Assembly (NCBI GenBank): GCA_003996215.1 | Contig: QJPP01000309.1 | Coordinates: forward strand, 735,001 to 799,000 | DNA from: Jaltomata sinuosa | Taxonomy: Eukaryota > Streptophyta > Magnoliopsida > Solanales > Solanaceae | Reading direction: 5' to 3' | DNA length: 64,000 bases | Shown: in pieces, positions 54,813 through 64,000 of the stretch | Layout of the letters: every line of letters begins with the position of its first letter | Position numbering within the stretch: position 1 is the stretch's first letter | Program-made: the position numbers and the translations under genes | The notes under the pieces: model-generated | Database searches by the model: none | What the model was told of the DNA's origin: nothing | What the model saw: the letters and a program-made list of their open reading frames with translations, nothing else

Positions 54813-56300
54813 CCTCCCAGTTTTTTATTCTACTCGGAATAAACAACTGCAACTTGCACCCATTACTTTACTCTTATCAATAATGGGCTATGCAACAATA
54901 ATGTCCTCCCTACTAGCTTGGTCTAACAATATTTTGGGGTAAGTGCATGAATAGGCGTTTTTAATGTCGTTATTTAACTAATTTTTTGTTATAATTTTTT
55001 TTACTTTCGGTAAGAAGTCAGCACTCGCGTCTAGAGCTTGATAAGTTCAGACATTTGTGTTTGAAAATTTGGTCAAGGCTAAGCATCATCCAGATGTTTA
55101 GTATGACTTGTAAAGGTTAAAGTTCGGAGATTCATGCATAAATGACTGAATCATGTGTAAAAATAGGCTGAACTTTTATGCATCTAAGTCTTAAAAAAAA
55201 TCATTTTTTTTTCAATTTTAAACATACTAATCTACTCTAAGTAAACTCACATTTGAAATATATGTTTCATATATCATAAAGAACAAATTTCAATTGTCAA
55301 TTTGTCAATATAACAACGGATTTGACAAATTCATTTAACACCATTTCAATTTTTTTCATATATGTATGTGCTCAGTCATACATGATTGAAACACATGTTA
55401 AAAATAACTAAAGTTTCAGTCATATGTGTTTGATGCGGAAGCGAAAAAAAAGAATGTTATTTCGCCTAAAAGTTGTCTAATATTGGGGATTCGTGCAAAA
55501 ATATACATAAGGTGGGTATTACTTAAATAGGACGATCAAAATAGGACATCTCGTGAAATTTTTACAAATATTTTTACGTTAATAATTTGATCCAGTAATA
55601 TCCTTATTATTACGTAACGAATCAAAAATGCCCGTTTCCTAATAAATATATTATCTATTCAATTTTTAAACATATTCCATTTCTAAATTTTAAAAAATGC
55701 TTTTAAAGAACCATATTCTTGTTTTTTTTCTTTTAAAAAATACTTTAATTAATAAATAAGTAGTAAATAATCTTTTTTTCTTCCTAATCTCATTTTATCA
55801 AAAATAAAACAACAATATATACCTTTTTAACTGATAATATAAGTCATATATATATATATAAGAGATTATAATAAGCTCACCATTAATTTTTATTTAGATA
55901 ACAATAAAAAATTCTAATAAAATAAAAAATATTTTTATTTTTTAATCTTTTTCATATTAAAGTAGGATAAATACCAATAAAAAATTATTATAATTATTCA
56001 AAAAAATAATATGTTTAAAAAGAAAAAAAATATATAATCAAACCTCGTTATAATGATCCCTCGTTACAATGACATTTTACGGTAACAGTCTAATTTTTTA
56101 AAAAATCAATTTTTTACGTTATATTTTACTTATATCAGTGACAGTTGCATAGTGATGATTGATCGTGATAATTGTATAGTGATTGAGGAGGCAGTGGAAA
56201 AAAAATAATATTAAATGCACTTAATTTTAAAATTCTATTTGTTTCAGAGACCTCCTTTAGGTGTCACTTTGTAACACTTACCTTCTTTGTAATTTATAAT
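54813..56300. other. Intergenic DNA between the divergent HIBADH-like pair, left part
   Basis: AT-rich. A CCTCGTTATAATGA.CCCTCGTTACAATG block near 56043-56075 looks like part of an old MITE. It contains the promoter of copy A, not resolved further. Confidence 0.4.
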
Positions 56301-56309
56301 AATCGAGAC

Positions 56310-57235
56310 AAGGTGGGGGTGACATTGCTAGAAGATTAGATGCGAAAAGCAAGATTGGGATGGTTCGGACATGTGATGAGAAGATGCACAGAGGCTCTAG
56401 TGAGAAAAGCAAGATTGAGATGGTTCGGACATGTGATGAGAAGATGCACAGAGGCTCTAGTGAGGAGGTGTGAGGTTGATTATGGATGAATTCAAGAGAG
56501 GTAGATGTAGACCGAAGAAATATTGGAGAGAGGTGATTAGGTAGGATATGACGCAGTTACAGCTTATCGAGGACATGACCTTGGATAAAAGGTGTGGAGG
56601 GCACTGATCCGGGTAGAAGGATAGTAGGTAGGAGTGTCATGTCTTGTTGCCCTTATTAGTAGTTGTAGAATTACTTTTGTAGTTCCTTATTTTTCGACTT
56701 GTGATACTATCTAGTGTTTTGTATAGTTCAATCATAATATTATTTTGTTGTAGTACTCCCTCTATCCCATATTAGTTGGCCACTATACTAAAAATAGTTA
56801 TTGCATATTAACTGGTCACCTTACTAAATCAAGAAAGGATTAAATAATTGTTTTCCATACTACCCTTGCAATTAGTTCTTTTTAAAAGTGTTCACACTAT
56901 TTGTAAAGTTCCAAAGAAGGTTTTTTAAGGGGCGAATTAGTAAAATTACCTTCTTATTTATGATTTCTTAACATGCGTGTAAAAAGAAAAGTGACCACCT
57001 AATATGGAACGGAGAGAGTATTGTTCTATGACTATCTATTATTTTTCGTTTATTGTCTATATCTCGTGTACTTTCATTACATCTTTTCCTAGTCTTTTTG
57101 TCTTGGAAGTCTATCAAAAGCAGTCTATTTACTTCACCTCTGAGGTAAAGTATGGTATGCGTATATTCTATCCTTCTTATATCCCACTTTGTGCGAATAC
57201 ACCAAGTATACTGTTGTTATTATTGTTATCCTACA
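56310..57235 (+). mobile_element. Decayed RTE-type LINE 3' region, split by a MITE
   Basis: The first part encodes remnants of the RT C-terminus (RWFGHVMRRCTEALVRRC, later stops and frameshifts, then WRALIRVEG). After the MITE at 56756-57018 the same element resumes with CACCTCTGAGGTA, a degraded CCCACTTTGTG and a TGTTGTTATTATTG tail. A 60-bp segment is duplicated in tandem at about 56341-56462. Confidence 0.7.
56756..57018. mobile_element. Stowaway-like MITE inside the LINE remnant
   Basis: CTCCCTCTATCCCATATTAG at the left and CTAATATGGAACGGAGAGAG at the right, flanked by TA (56754-56755 and 57019-57020). Confidence 0.85.
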
Positions 57236-57386
57236 CTTATCTCCCTCGTAAAGTTTGTTCATAGCGGAATGAAGTACTCCCTCTTTTTCATTCTATTTGA
57301 CCAATGTTGGTTTAATACTCGCCTGGAGAAAAATATTTAGGAGTATTTATAATTATTAAATTAGCTTTATAAATTATATTTTAAGG

Positions 57387-57567
57387 GCTTGTTTGATTTG
57401 GGAATAAGTTAATCCAGAATTAATTATCTGAGATTAGTTATTCTAAGATTATCATCCATCCTCTGTGAAATTCTTCGTAATTTTATCTTAATCAAACATG
57501 AGATAAATTCGTCCTAAAATTAATCTCGAAATTAGTTATTCCTTGTTCGTCGTACTAAACGAGTCCT
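57387..57567. mobile_element. Tourist-like MITE
   Basis: GGGCTTGTTTGATTTGGGAA at the left and CGTACTAAACGAGTCC at the right, next to TTAA/TAA. The interior is rich in GAGATTAGTTATT words like the elements at 6000 and 47253. It ends about 150 bp upstream of HIBADH-like copy B. Confidence 0.65.
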
Positions 57568-57719
57568 AAAAAAAATAATTTTCAGTACAACGGAAAGTTA
57601 GTACTAAACTTGGCAGTTCCAATCCAATAAAATTAGAATATCGTGACAGATTAATTCCCAATCATTGGAAGAGAGTTTTCCTAGCTTCTCTCTGCAGCGA
57701 TAGTGTCAGAACCCCGACG

Positions 57720-58628
57720 ATGACTTCCTACCCAGCTCCCATTAACCCGACCCGAACCCGAATAGGATGGATAGGTACTGGCGTAATGGGTGGCGCCATG
57801 GCCACTCGCCTTCTCTCCGCTGGGTACTCCGTCACAGTCTACGCCCGAAATCCTTCTAAAGTTGTTCATCTTCAATCTCAAGGTGCCATTCTTGCTGATT
57901 CCCCAGCTGATCTTGCGCGTAATAGTGATGTTATTTTCACTATGTTGGGTCACCCATCAGATGTTCGACAAATTGTCTTAGAGGGTTTTATTTCATTTCT
58001 CAACCCCAGTACCGTGATTATTGATCATACAAGCAGTCACCCGGTTCTCGCGAAGCAAATCTTTGATGCTGCTCGAGAGAAGAATTGTTGGGCTGTTGAT
58101 GCTCCTGTGTCTGGAGGAGATATTGGGGCGAGGGAAGGGAAATTGGCGATTCTTGCTGGTGGAAATGAGGATGTAGTGAAGTGGTTAAACCCTTTGTTTC
58201 ATGTGTTGGGTAAGGCGAGTTTTCTGGGTGGTCCAGGAAAGGGGCAAAGCTGTAAAATTGCGAATCAGGTCGTCGTTGGGGCGAACTTGCTGGGGTTGAG
58301 TGAAGGATTGGTGTTTGCGGAGAAGGCGGGGTTGGATAAGAGCAAGTTTGTGGAGGCAGTGAAAGGAGGAGCAGCTGGTTCAATGGTTATGGAATTGTTT
58401 GGAGAAAGAATGATTGGGAGAGACTTTAGGCCTGGTGGGTTTACGGAGTACATGGTAAAGGATTTGGGAATGGGCTTAGATGTCGGAGCAGAGCAGGGTG
58501 ACGATGTTGTGGTGTTGCCTGGTGCTGCATTGAATAAGCAGCTGTTTTCTGCAATGGTTGCTAATGGAGATGGGAAGCTTGGAACTCAAGGGCTTATTAC
58601 TGTTATAGAGAGGATCAATGGCAAGTGA
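57720..58628 (+). CDS. 3-hydroxyisobutyrate dehydrogenase-like protein, copy B (302 aa, intronless)
   Basis: Paralogue of copy A, the same length and about 90% identical by eye, with all the same motifs (IGWIGTGVMGGAMA, APVSGGDIGAREGKL, GKGQSCKIANQ, KDLGMGLD). Differences cluster near the N-terminus (VTVYARN against LTIYARN) and after the catalytic helix (VVVGANLLG against IVGVGNLLG). The 3' flanks of both copies share GTTGCA.AAGTGGCAGCTATA and TTTGGATTTGGCTATTTGAA-like words, so the duplicated block extends beyond the coding region. Both frames are intact, so both may be expressed. A Tourist MITE and a decayed LINE lie in its upstream region. Confidence 0.92.
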   Translation: MTSYPAPINPTRTRIGWIGTGVMGGAMATRLLSAGYSVTVYARNPSKVVHLQSQGAILADSPADLARNSDVIFTMLGHPSDVRQIVLEGFISFLNPSTVIIDHTSSHPVLAKQIFDAAREKNCWAVDAPVSGGDIGAREGKLAILAGGNEDVVKWLNPLFHVLGKASFLGGPGKGQSCKIANQVVVGANLLGLSEGLVFAEKAGLDKSKFVEAVKGGAAGSMVMELFGERMIGRDFRPGGFTEYMVKDLGMGLDVGAEQGDDVVVLPGAALNKQLFSAMVANGDGKLGTQGLITVIERINGK

Positions 58629-58830
58629 GATCATCAACATGTTAATCTTGTGCCGAATGCCGATGTTCTTGTTAACTTTGGCATCTTTGCCTCTTACCAG
58701 TTGCAGAAGTGGCAGCTATATAGGTGAGTTTGGATTTGGCTATTTGAATATGTACTTCATTGAAGATGCTTTGTAAATTTAAGAGTACTTTCATAGTTTT
58801 GTTTGACAATACTGTGCTGGTATTGGCCTT
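58629..58830 (+). other. Probable 3' UTR of HIBADH-like copy B
   Basis: Carries words homologous to the 3' flank of copy A (for example AAGTGGCAGCTATA), then diverges. Confidence 0.45.
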
Positions 58831-58842
58831 ACAACTGTTGGT

Positions 58843-58960
58843 ACTCCCTTCGTTTCAAAAAGAATGACCTACTTTCCTTTTTAATCTGTTTAAAAAAGAA
58901 TGACCCTTTCCTTGTACATTATATACCAGAAGGAATAAATATGGATTGGTCATTATGTCC
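58843..58960. mobile_element. Partial Stowaway-type MITE
   Basis: CTCCCTTCGTTTCAAAAAGA followed by ACTTTCCTTTTTAAT and AAAAAAGAATGACC matches the left half of the Stowaway family. No right end found. Confidence 0.5.
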
Positions 58961-59059
58961 ATTATTTGTTGATAATTGAAGGTTTTAGGCTGATAAGTGA
59001 TAACCTTTCATCTTTATGGTGCCTACACCAGTCAGTTAATTTATGATGTACTAAATTAT

Positions 59060-59160
59060 TTGAGCCGAGGTCTTTCAGAAACAACCTCTCTATCTCCCCG
59101 TGGTAGGGTTAAGGTTGTGTACACTCTACCCGCCCTAGATCCCACCTATGGAATCCCTTT
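59060..59160 (+). mobile_element. RTE/SINE 3'-end fragment
   Basis: GAGCCGAGGTCTTTCAGAAA, CAACCTCTCTATC, GTACACTCTACCC and CTAGATCCCACCTATGG match the 3' region of the LINE at 42707 with substitutions. No GTT tail. Confidence 0.6.
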
Positions 59161-59164
59161 CCGA

Positions 59165-59990
59165 GTTTTAATCCATTTTTAGCTTTAAATATTTATTTTT
59201 AGTCTAAGCCTTTCTTTAGCTTTTATTTCATTTTAAGTAGGTTTTGTTTGAAAAAAAAATTGTGAAAAAAAGATTTTAAAAAAAATATATAGAATCACAG
59301 TTTAGGATAAAGTTTGTTTTCACTTTTCAAAAGAAAAGACAATTTCCAAAAAAATATGTTTTCTTTTAATTTAGATTTTTATAAATAAACTAATGATTTT
59401 AATATATCCTTAATTACTTTTTTTTTTAAATCTAGCTATTTAGCTTTTCTTATATTTTGCTAGTCTAAATTAATTAGCTAATATTTTCATATTTATATTT
59501 TTACATATATCATTAAAAGACCCAAAAAAAAAAAAACTAAAATCTACCAACCTAATCTGCCCACTACCCCCTCATTCCCCCTTATCTTTGTCACATATAC
59601 ACACGACACTACAACCACATTCACTCACCTGCACACCATATATACACTTGCACACACATGCACTAGGAGAACAGACATACACAAAAAGAAAAGGAGAGCA
59701 CAAACAGAAGGACGAAAAAGAGAGGGAAAAAAAAAGTTTTCAGAGTGGATAAACAAAAAAAAATATAGAGAAGGAGAGAAAAAAGAGCAAGAGTAATTCC
59801 GTTTTTATAAAAAAAGCTTTAAGAGTTTGAAATTGAGTTCTGGTTCGTACGATGTTTTAGCCCAGGTTCATTTATATAAAGGTTCACTTCTTATCTTTGC
59901 TAGTAATATTTCATTTTTTCATTATCATTGTTATGGTTTAGTATGTTTAAATTGAGTTCTGGTCCGTGCTAGTTGCTTGTTTTTAAATAT
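59165..59990. other. AT-rich intergenic DNA
   Basis: Includes a purine-rich stretch at about 59660-59790. No gene. Confidence 0.4.
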
Positions 59991-59999
59991 AGATGTATG

Positions 60000-62705
60000 T
60001 TTTAAGGGATAAACAAAATAGAATATATGTTATTACCTAATCACTGCTGAAAAATCTTCATGTTTACATTTTGGGTACATTTTGGGTTTGTGCAAACATA
60101 AATGTTTTTCGCTTGCTTTGTTTTTCTTTTACACTTATTGCAACCCAAATACGATCACCTTTTGTTTAGTTGTAATAGTTCAGTAATTGCGACAATCCAG
60201 TAGTGAGAACCTTCTTGTTCATTAATTGCATCAAATATAACATTCTATATGTGGATAGAAATATGAATAAATAACTAATTTGACAAAATAGTGTATTGAC
60301 TTGCATGATCTCCATTAGTTTGAAAATTGTTTTTACTTGAACAATGCCTTTAGCTAATTCATATGAGAATCTGAGTCAATTTGGCAAAGTTTATATCTCG
60401 AATTGAAAGTAATTTGCATATACAAAATATTAAAGCAGTAAGACGTAGACTGGAGTATAGTATTTGAGTACATATATAGTAAACCATTTTTTAAACTATT
60501 TGATTGATGATCCATTGGATTAATCCAAAGTTTTGATGTATTTCAAGTATTGCGCATCGAATACGAATTTGTCAAATATAATATGTGTGAGATATAATGA
60601 ATATATTTTATTAAATAAATGTAAATATGTAAGATTTACCTTGAAATTTGTGTGCCTGAATAAGTTGCATAACACCAATAATAGTTTGGTGGTCGGGACT
60701 TAAAAGATAGGGTCCAATTTGATTAACGAATTCGCCCCAAAATGTAGAAGATAGCATGTTGTTTCTGCCAAATACCAATAGATATACAAATTATAATAAT
60801 TTTTTGTTAATAAATTTCATCTCTAATTAGTGATTGAGTGTTAATTTTTCGGGAAAAGGGTAAAAAATACTCCTCTACTTTTATTTATTAGTTACTTTTA
60901 CTCTTCGTTATACTTTAGGGTCAAATATATCTTTACCGTTACGAAAATATTCAAAATTACTCCTTTCTCCTCGACGAGCTCTTCCAAACAAAGTATACTA
61001 AAACCTCAAGATTCAAAGGAGAAAGTAACCCAGAAAGTTTTTAATGAATCTAATCACACAAATGACCATTTAAGACTTAGAAACTGAAAAAGACAAATTT
61101 AAAGAGAGAGAAATCCAAATTAAAACTTTTAATGCAGAAGAAACAGAGAAAGAATGCAAAATACCTTGAAAAAATTGGACTTTTCGATAAGAGGCTATTT
61201 ATTTTTATTTTGTAATGGATCTCTATTTTATAGAGCTACTCAATAATTTCCAAGCCTCTAAAACTTTTCATCACATGCCCACTGAATAGATTTTCTTTGG
61301 TCTTCTTTGAGTGATGGAGGCGAAGAGGGAACAAAGTAACTAATAAATGAAAGTAGAGTGGTATTTTTGACTCTTTTCCCTTATTTTTACTTATCAAGTT
61401 TTAGTTCCACGGTCATAAACTTCCTAGAATTTCACCTATATTGTGCATTTATATTTGAGAGAAACTGACGATTTCTCCGATCACATCTAAATAATAAAAA
61501 TATGTTATATCAATAGCAAAAAAAGTGTAATAGTTAAAAATGTCCTCTTTCCAAATAAATATATTACAGTCAACGTTTGTTCTAAAGTTTCATGACTGCA
61601 ACAATGAGATAATGTTATATATGCAAAATTGACATTTAACATTTAATCCTCTTATCATATGTCTAAAGAAAATATCGTGCCATTGTCATACGTTTACACC
61701 TTTTCTGTTATTGATATAATATATTTTATTATTTTAGATGTCATCAGAGAAATCATCAGTTTCTCTCAGATACAAACGCACAATATAGGTAAAAATTCTA
61801 GAAAGTTTATGACTGTGGGACTAGAAGATGATAAGTAAAAATAAACACTCAATCACTAAATAGAGATGAAATTTATAAAAAAAAATTATTATAATTTGTA
61901 TACCTATTGTATTTGGCAAAAACAACATGATATCTTCTACATTTTGGGGCGAATCCGTTAACCAAATTGGACCCTATCTTTTAAATGCCAACCACCAATC
62001 TATTATTGTTGTTATGCAACTTATTCAGACACACAAATTTCAAGGTAAATTTTACATATTTATATTTATTTAATAAAATATATTTATTATATCTCACACA
62101 TTATATTTGACATATTCATTTTTGATACACAATACTTGAAATGCATCAATACTTTGAATTAATTCAACGTTTTATCAATCTGAAGAGTTTAAAAATCATT
62201 TAATATATATTTTTTGATCATATATGCATATATACTCAAATACTATATTTCAGCCTACCCTTACTGTCTTAATATTTTGTATATGTAGATTACTTTTAAT
62301 TCGGGATATAAATCTGACAGATTAACTCAAACCATCTCAACATAAAGTTACTTTGTCTCAAATGAATTAGTTAAAGACACTATTTAAATTAAAATAATCT
62401 TTGTATTAGTAGAGATCATGCAAGTCAGCAAACTATTTTGTCAAATTAGTTATTTATTCATATTTATATGCTCATATAGAATGTTATATTTGATGCAATT
62501 ATCAAACGTGAAGATTCTCATTACTAGATTGTCGCAACTATTGAACTGTTACAATTAAATAGAAGGTGATCGTATTTGAATTGCAATAAGTGTAAAAGAA
62601 AAATAAGGTAAGTGAAAAACATTTCTATTTGCATAAACTCAAAATATAAATATGAAGATTGCTCAGCGATCAAGTAATAACATATTTTTTATTTTGTTAA
62701 TACTT
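60000..62705. repeat. Large imperfect inverted repeat (~970-bp arms) with an insertion in the left arm
   Basis: The left arm, 60000-60855, resumes at 61388-61500. The right arm, about 61725-62705, is its reverse complement at roughly 80% identity. Paired words include ATGTTATTAC/GTAATAACAT, TTACACTTATTGCAA/TTGCAATAAGTGTAA, AATATAACATTCTATATG and its complement, and GAGAAACTGA.GATTTCTC with its complement. The loop is about 220 bp. The left arm is split at about 60855-61385 by a separate segment with its own ends, GGGAAAAGGGTAAAAAATAC / TTTTTGACTCTTTTCCC. No protein is encoded. Confidence 0.75.
60855..61385. mobile_element. Insertion in the left arm of the palindrome, with short inverted ends
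   Basis: GGGAAAAGGGTAAAAAATAC, then CTCTACTTTTATTTATTAGTTACTTT, is mirrored at the right by AAGTAACTAATAAATGAAAGTAGAG (given here only as matching words), then GACTCTTTTCCC. The palindrome arm continues on either side. The exact duplication was not resolved. Confidence 0.55.
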
Positions 62706-62709
62706 TAAA

Positions 62710-63509
62710 GGGAGAAGGGCCTAAAATACCCTTCAAGTATAGAGAATGGAATAAAAATACTCTTCTTTCATCTTTAGGCTCTAAAATACCCTTCCATCTA
62801 CCTATATGGACTTATATTACCCTTTCACTTAACATATTCTTTAAGAGTAATAATTAATATTTTCATTAATGACGTGGTAACTTTTGATTGACTGAAATTT
62901 AAATTAATCAACTATTTTAATTATCTCAATCAAATTCGAATCCAACTAAACTACCTGACCCACTTAATTCACCCGACACATTTTAATTTTCTCTTTCTAA
63001 AAAATTCATGGTGAGTAATTCTCCATTAATGGAGAAGTTCATCAAGTTATAACTAGTGTAAAATGTAGAAAATTGATTGGAATATTAGAATAAATATTAT
63101 GTAACAAAGTTTTTGTGCCACTTTATTATGACCAGAAAAAAAAAGATTCTTTATCGAATTTGAAATTTTCTATCTTTTTTTCACCTTCTTCATTTTCATT
63201 ATCATGAGCTGTTGGAGGGGGTCCTATAGGAGGTGCTCTTAGTTGTGTTTAAAAGTGGGTCAGGTAGTTTAGGTTGAATTCGAGTTTGATTGGGATAATT
63301 AAAATAGCTGATTAATTTAAATTTTAGTAAATTAAAAATTGTTACGTTATTAATAAAAATATTAATTATTACTCTTAAAGAATCTGTTAAGTGAAAGGGT
63401 AATATAGATCCATATAGGTGGATGAAAGGGTATCTTAGAGTCTAAAGGTGGAAGAAGAATATTTTTATTCCATTCCCTATACTTGAAGGGTATTTTAGAC
63501 CCTTCTCCG
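62710..63509. mobile_element. Non-autonomous MULE-like element with ~270-bp inverted arms
   Basis: Outer ends GGGAGAAGGGCCTAAAATAC and TATTTTAGACCCTTCTCCG are inverted repeats, extending inward through AAGAGTAATAATTAATATTT and GACCCACTT-type words and their complements. TACTTTAAA flanks it at 62701-62709 and 63510-63518, a 9-bp duplication. The interior is short and non-coding. Confidence 0.75.
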
Positions 63510-63518
63510 TACTTTAAA

Positions 63519-63750
63519 ACATACATTTATATTTAAAAATAAATAAGTATTTAGGTACAAGATTCAAATTAGGGTCATTGACGGTACTGAATCTATTTCA
63601 CTGTTGATGTGAGATAGTGATTTCATATTTCTATTTGGTAAGTCCGCAAAGGAATTGAAGAAAAAATTACTTGAGGTATATAAAATTAATTACTATCATA
63701 TTTGTTATTTAACGAATATCTAACACAAAAATTTACTCTAAACTATCGTC
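63519..63750. other. AT-rich DNA
   Basis: Nothing recognised. Confidence 0.35.
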
Positions 63751-63933
63751 ATTGGTGATGAACCTTCCCATCCAATGGAGTTGAATAATATTCTTCAAAG
63801 AAAATTCACGTTCAAGGTGATTGTCAAGAGCGCAAACATTCATAAATATGATGAAGTGTACAATATAGTTAAACTTACCAATGACGAGGAGCTGATAAAG
63901 AAAGATACTCCTAAAAAATTAGATATCTTCAAT
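63751..63933 (+). CDS. Fragment of an RPA1-like single-stranded-DNA-binding protein (partial exon)
   Basis: An open stretch of 61 codons reads MELNNILQRKFTFKVIVKSA, then KYDEVYNIVKLTNDEELIKK, and ends at a good donor (AAT|GTATGT). The L.RKFTFKV pattern followed by a D..Y.I.K segment resembles OB-fold domains of plant replication protein A large-subunit-like proteins, including those carried by Helitrons. No start or acceptor is clear and the window ends soon after. It may be an exon or a transposon-borne fragment. Confidence 0.4.
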
Positions 63934-64000
63934 GTATGTCATCTTCTCTCATAAAACCTAATATTATAGTTAAGATAGGCATTTATATTATATTTCATAA

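Overview
The window is nuclear DNA from a flowering plant, most likely a member of the Solanaceae. The genes are split by many GT-AG introns with AT-rich spacers. The protein families are plant-type (class XI myosin, plant annexin, nuclear-encoded mitochondrial RPS2, UGPase). The repeats (tRNA-derived SINEs ending in a CCCGGACACCACGGTC-like motif, an Au-type SINE tail, RTE-type LINE tails ending in GTTGTT, Stowaway and Tourist MITEs) are those I associate with Solanaceae. The family assignment is inference; the genus cannot be told by eye.

Layout. 1-8.0 kb: AT-rich intergenic DNA with decayed repeats, a MITE nested in a MITE, and an unexplained 40-nt-stem hairpin. 8.28-20.08 kb (+): a complete class XI myosin gene with 39 coding exons, running from motor through IQ motifs and coiled coil to the DIL/globular tail. 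20.1-23.6 kb: SINE copies and a 1.3-kb long-TIR element with a 9-bp target duplication. 23.67-26.94 kb (+): a six-exon annexin whose N-terminus starts MGCC. 27.72-32.78 kb (-): an intact Ty1/copia retrotransposon with identical LTRs, one uninterrupted 1474-aa polyprotein and a 5-bp target duplication. 34.08-36.11 kb (+): the C-terminal exons of an RNA polymerase I A49-like gene whose N-terminal exons are absent. 37.12-39.96 kb: a hAT-like element holding a second long-inverted-repeat element, which in turn holds a 112-bp tandem satellite. 40.49-41.15 kb (+): mitochondrial ribosomal protein S2, intronless. 43.83-53.15 kb (+): a 17-exon UGPase-like gene that keeps its frame but has lost catalytic residues. 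53.90-54.81 kb (-) and 57.72-58.63 kb (+): a head-to-head pair of duplicated 3-hydroxyisobutyrate dehydrogenase-like genes. 59-64 kb: a very large imperfect palindrome, a long-TIR element with a 9-bp target duplication, and a fragment of an RPA-like OB-fold protein at the right edge.

The genes do not form a pathway or an operon; this is an ordinary plant gene neighbourhood. Its unusual content is structural: nested transposons, several independent inverted repeats able to form long hairpins, retroposon insertions with perfect target duplications, and gene copies at different stages of decay (RPA49-like and UGPase-like) beside intact duplicates (the HIBADH-like pair). I found no CRISPR array, bacterial-type operon, rRNA gene or genuine tRNA gene.
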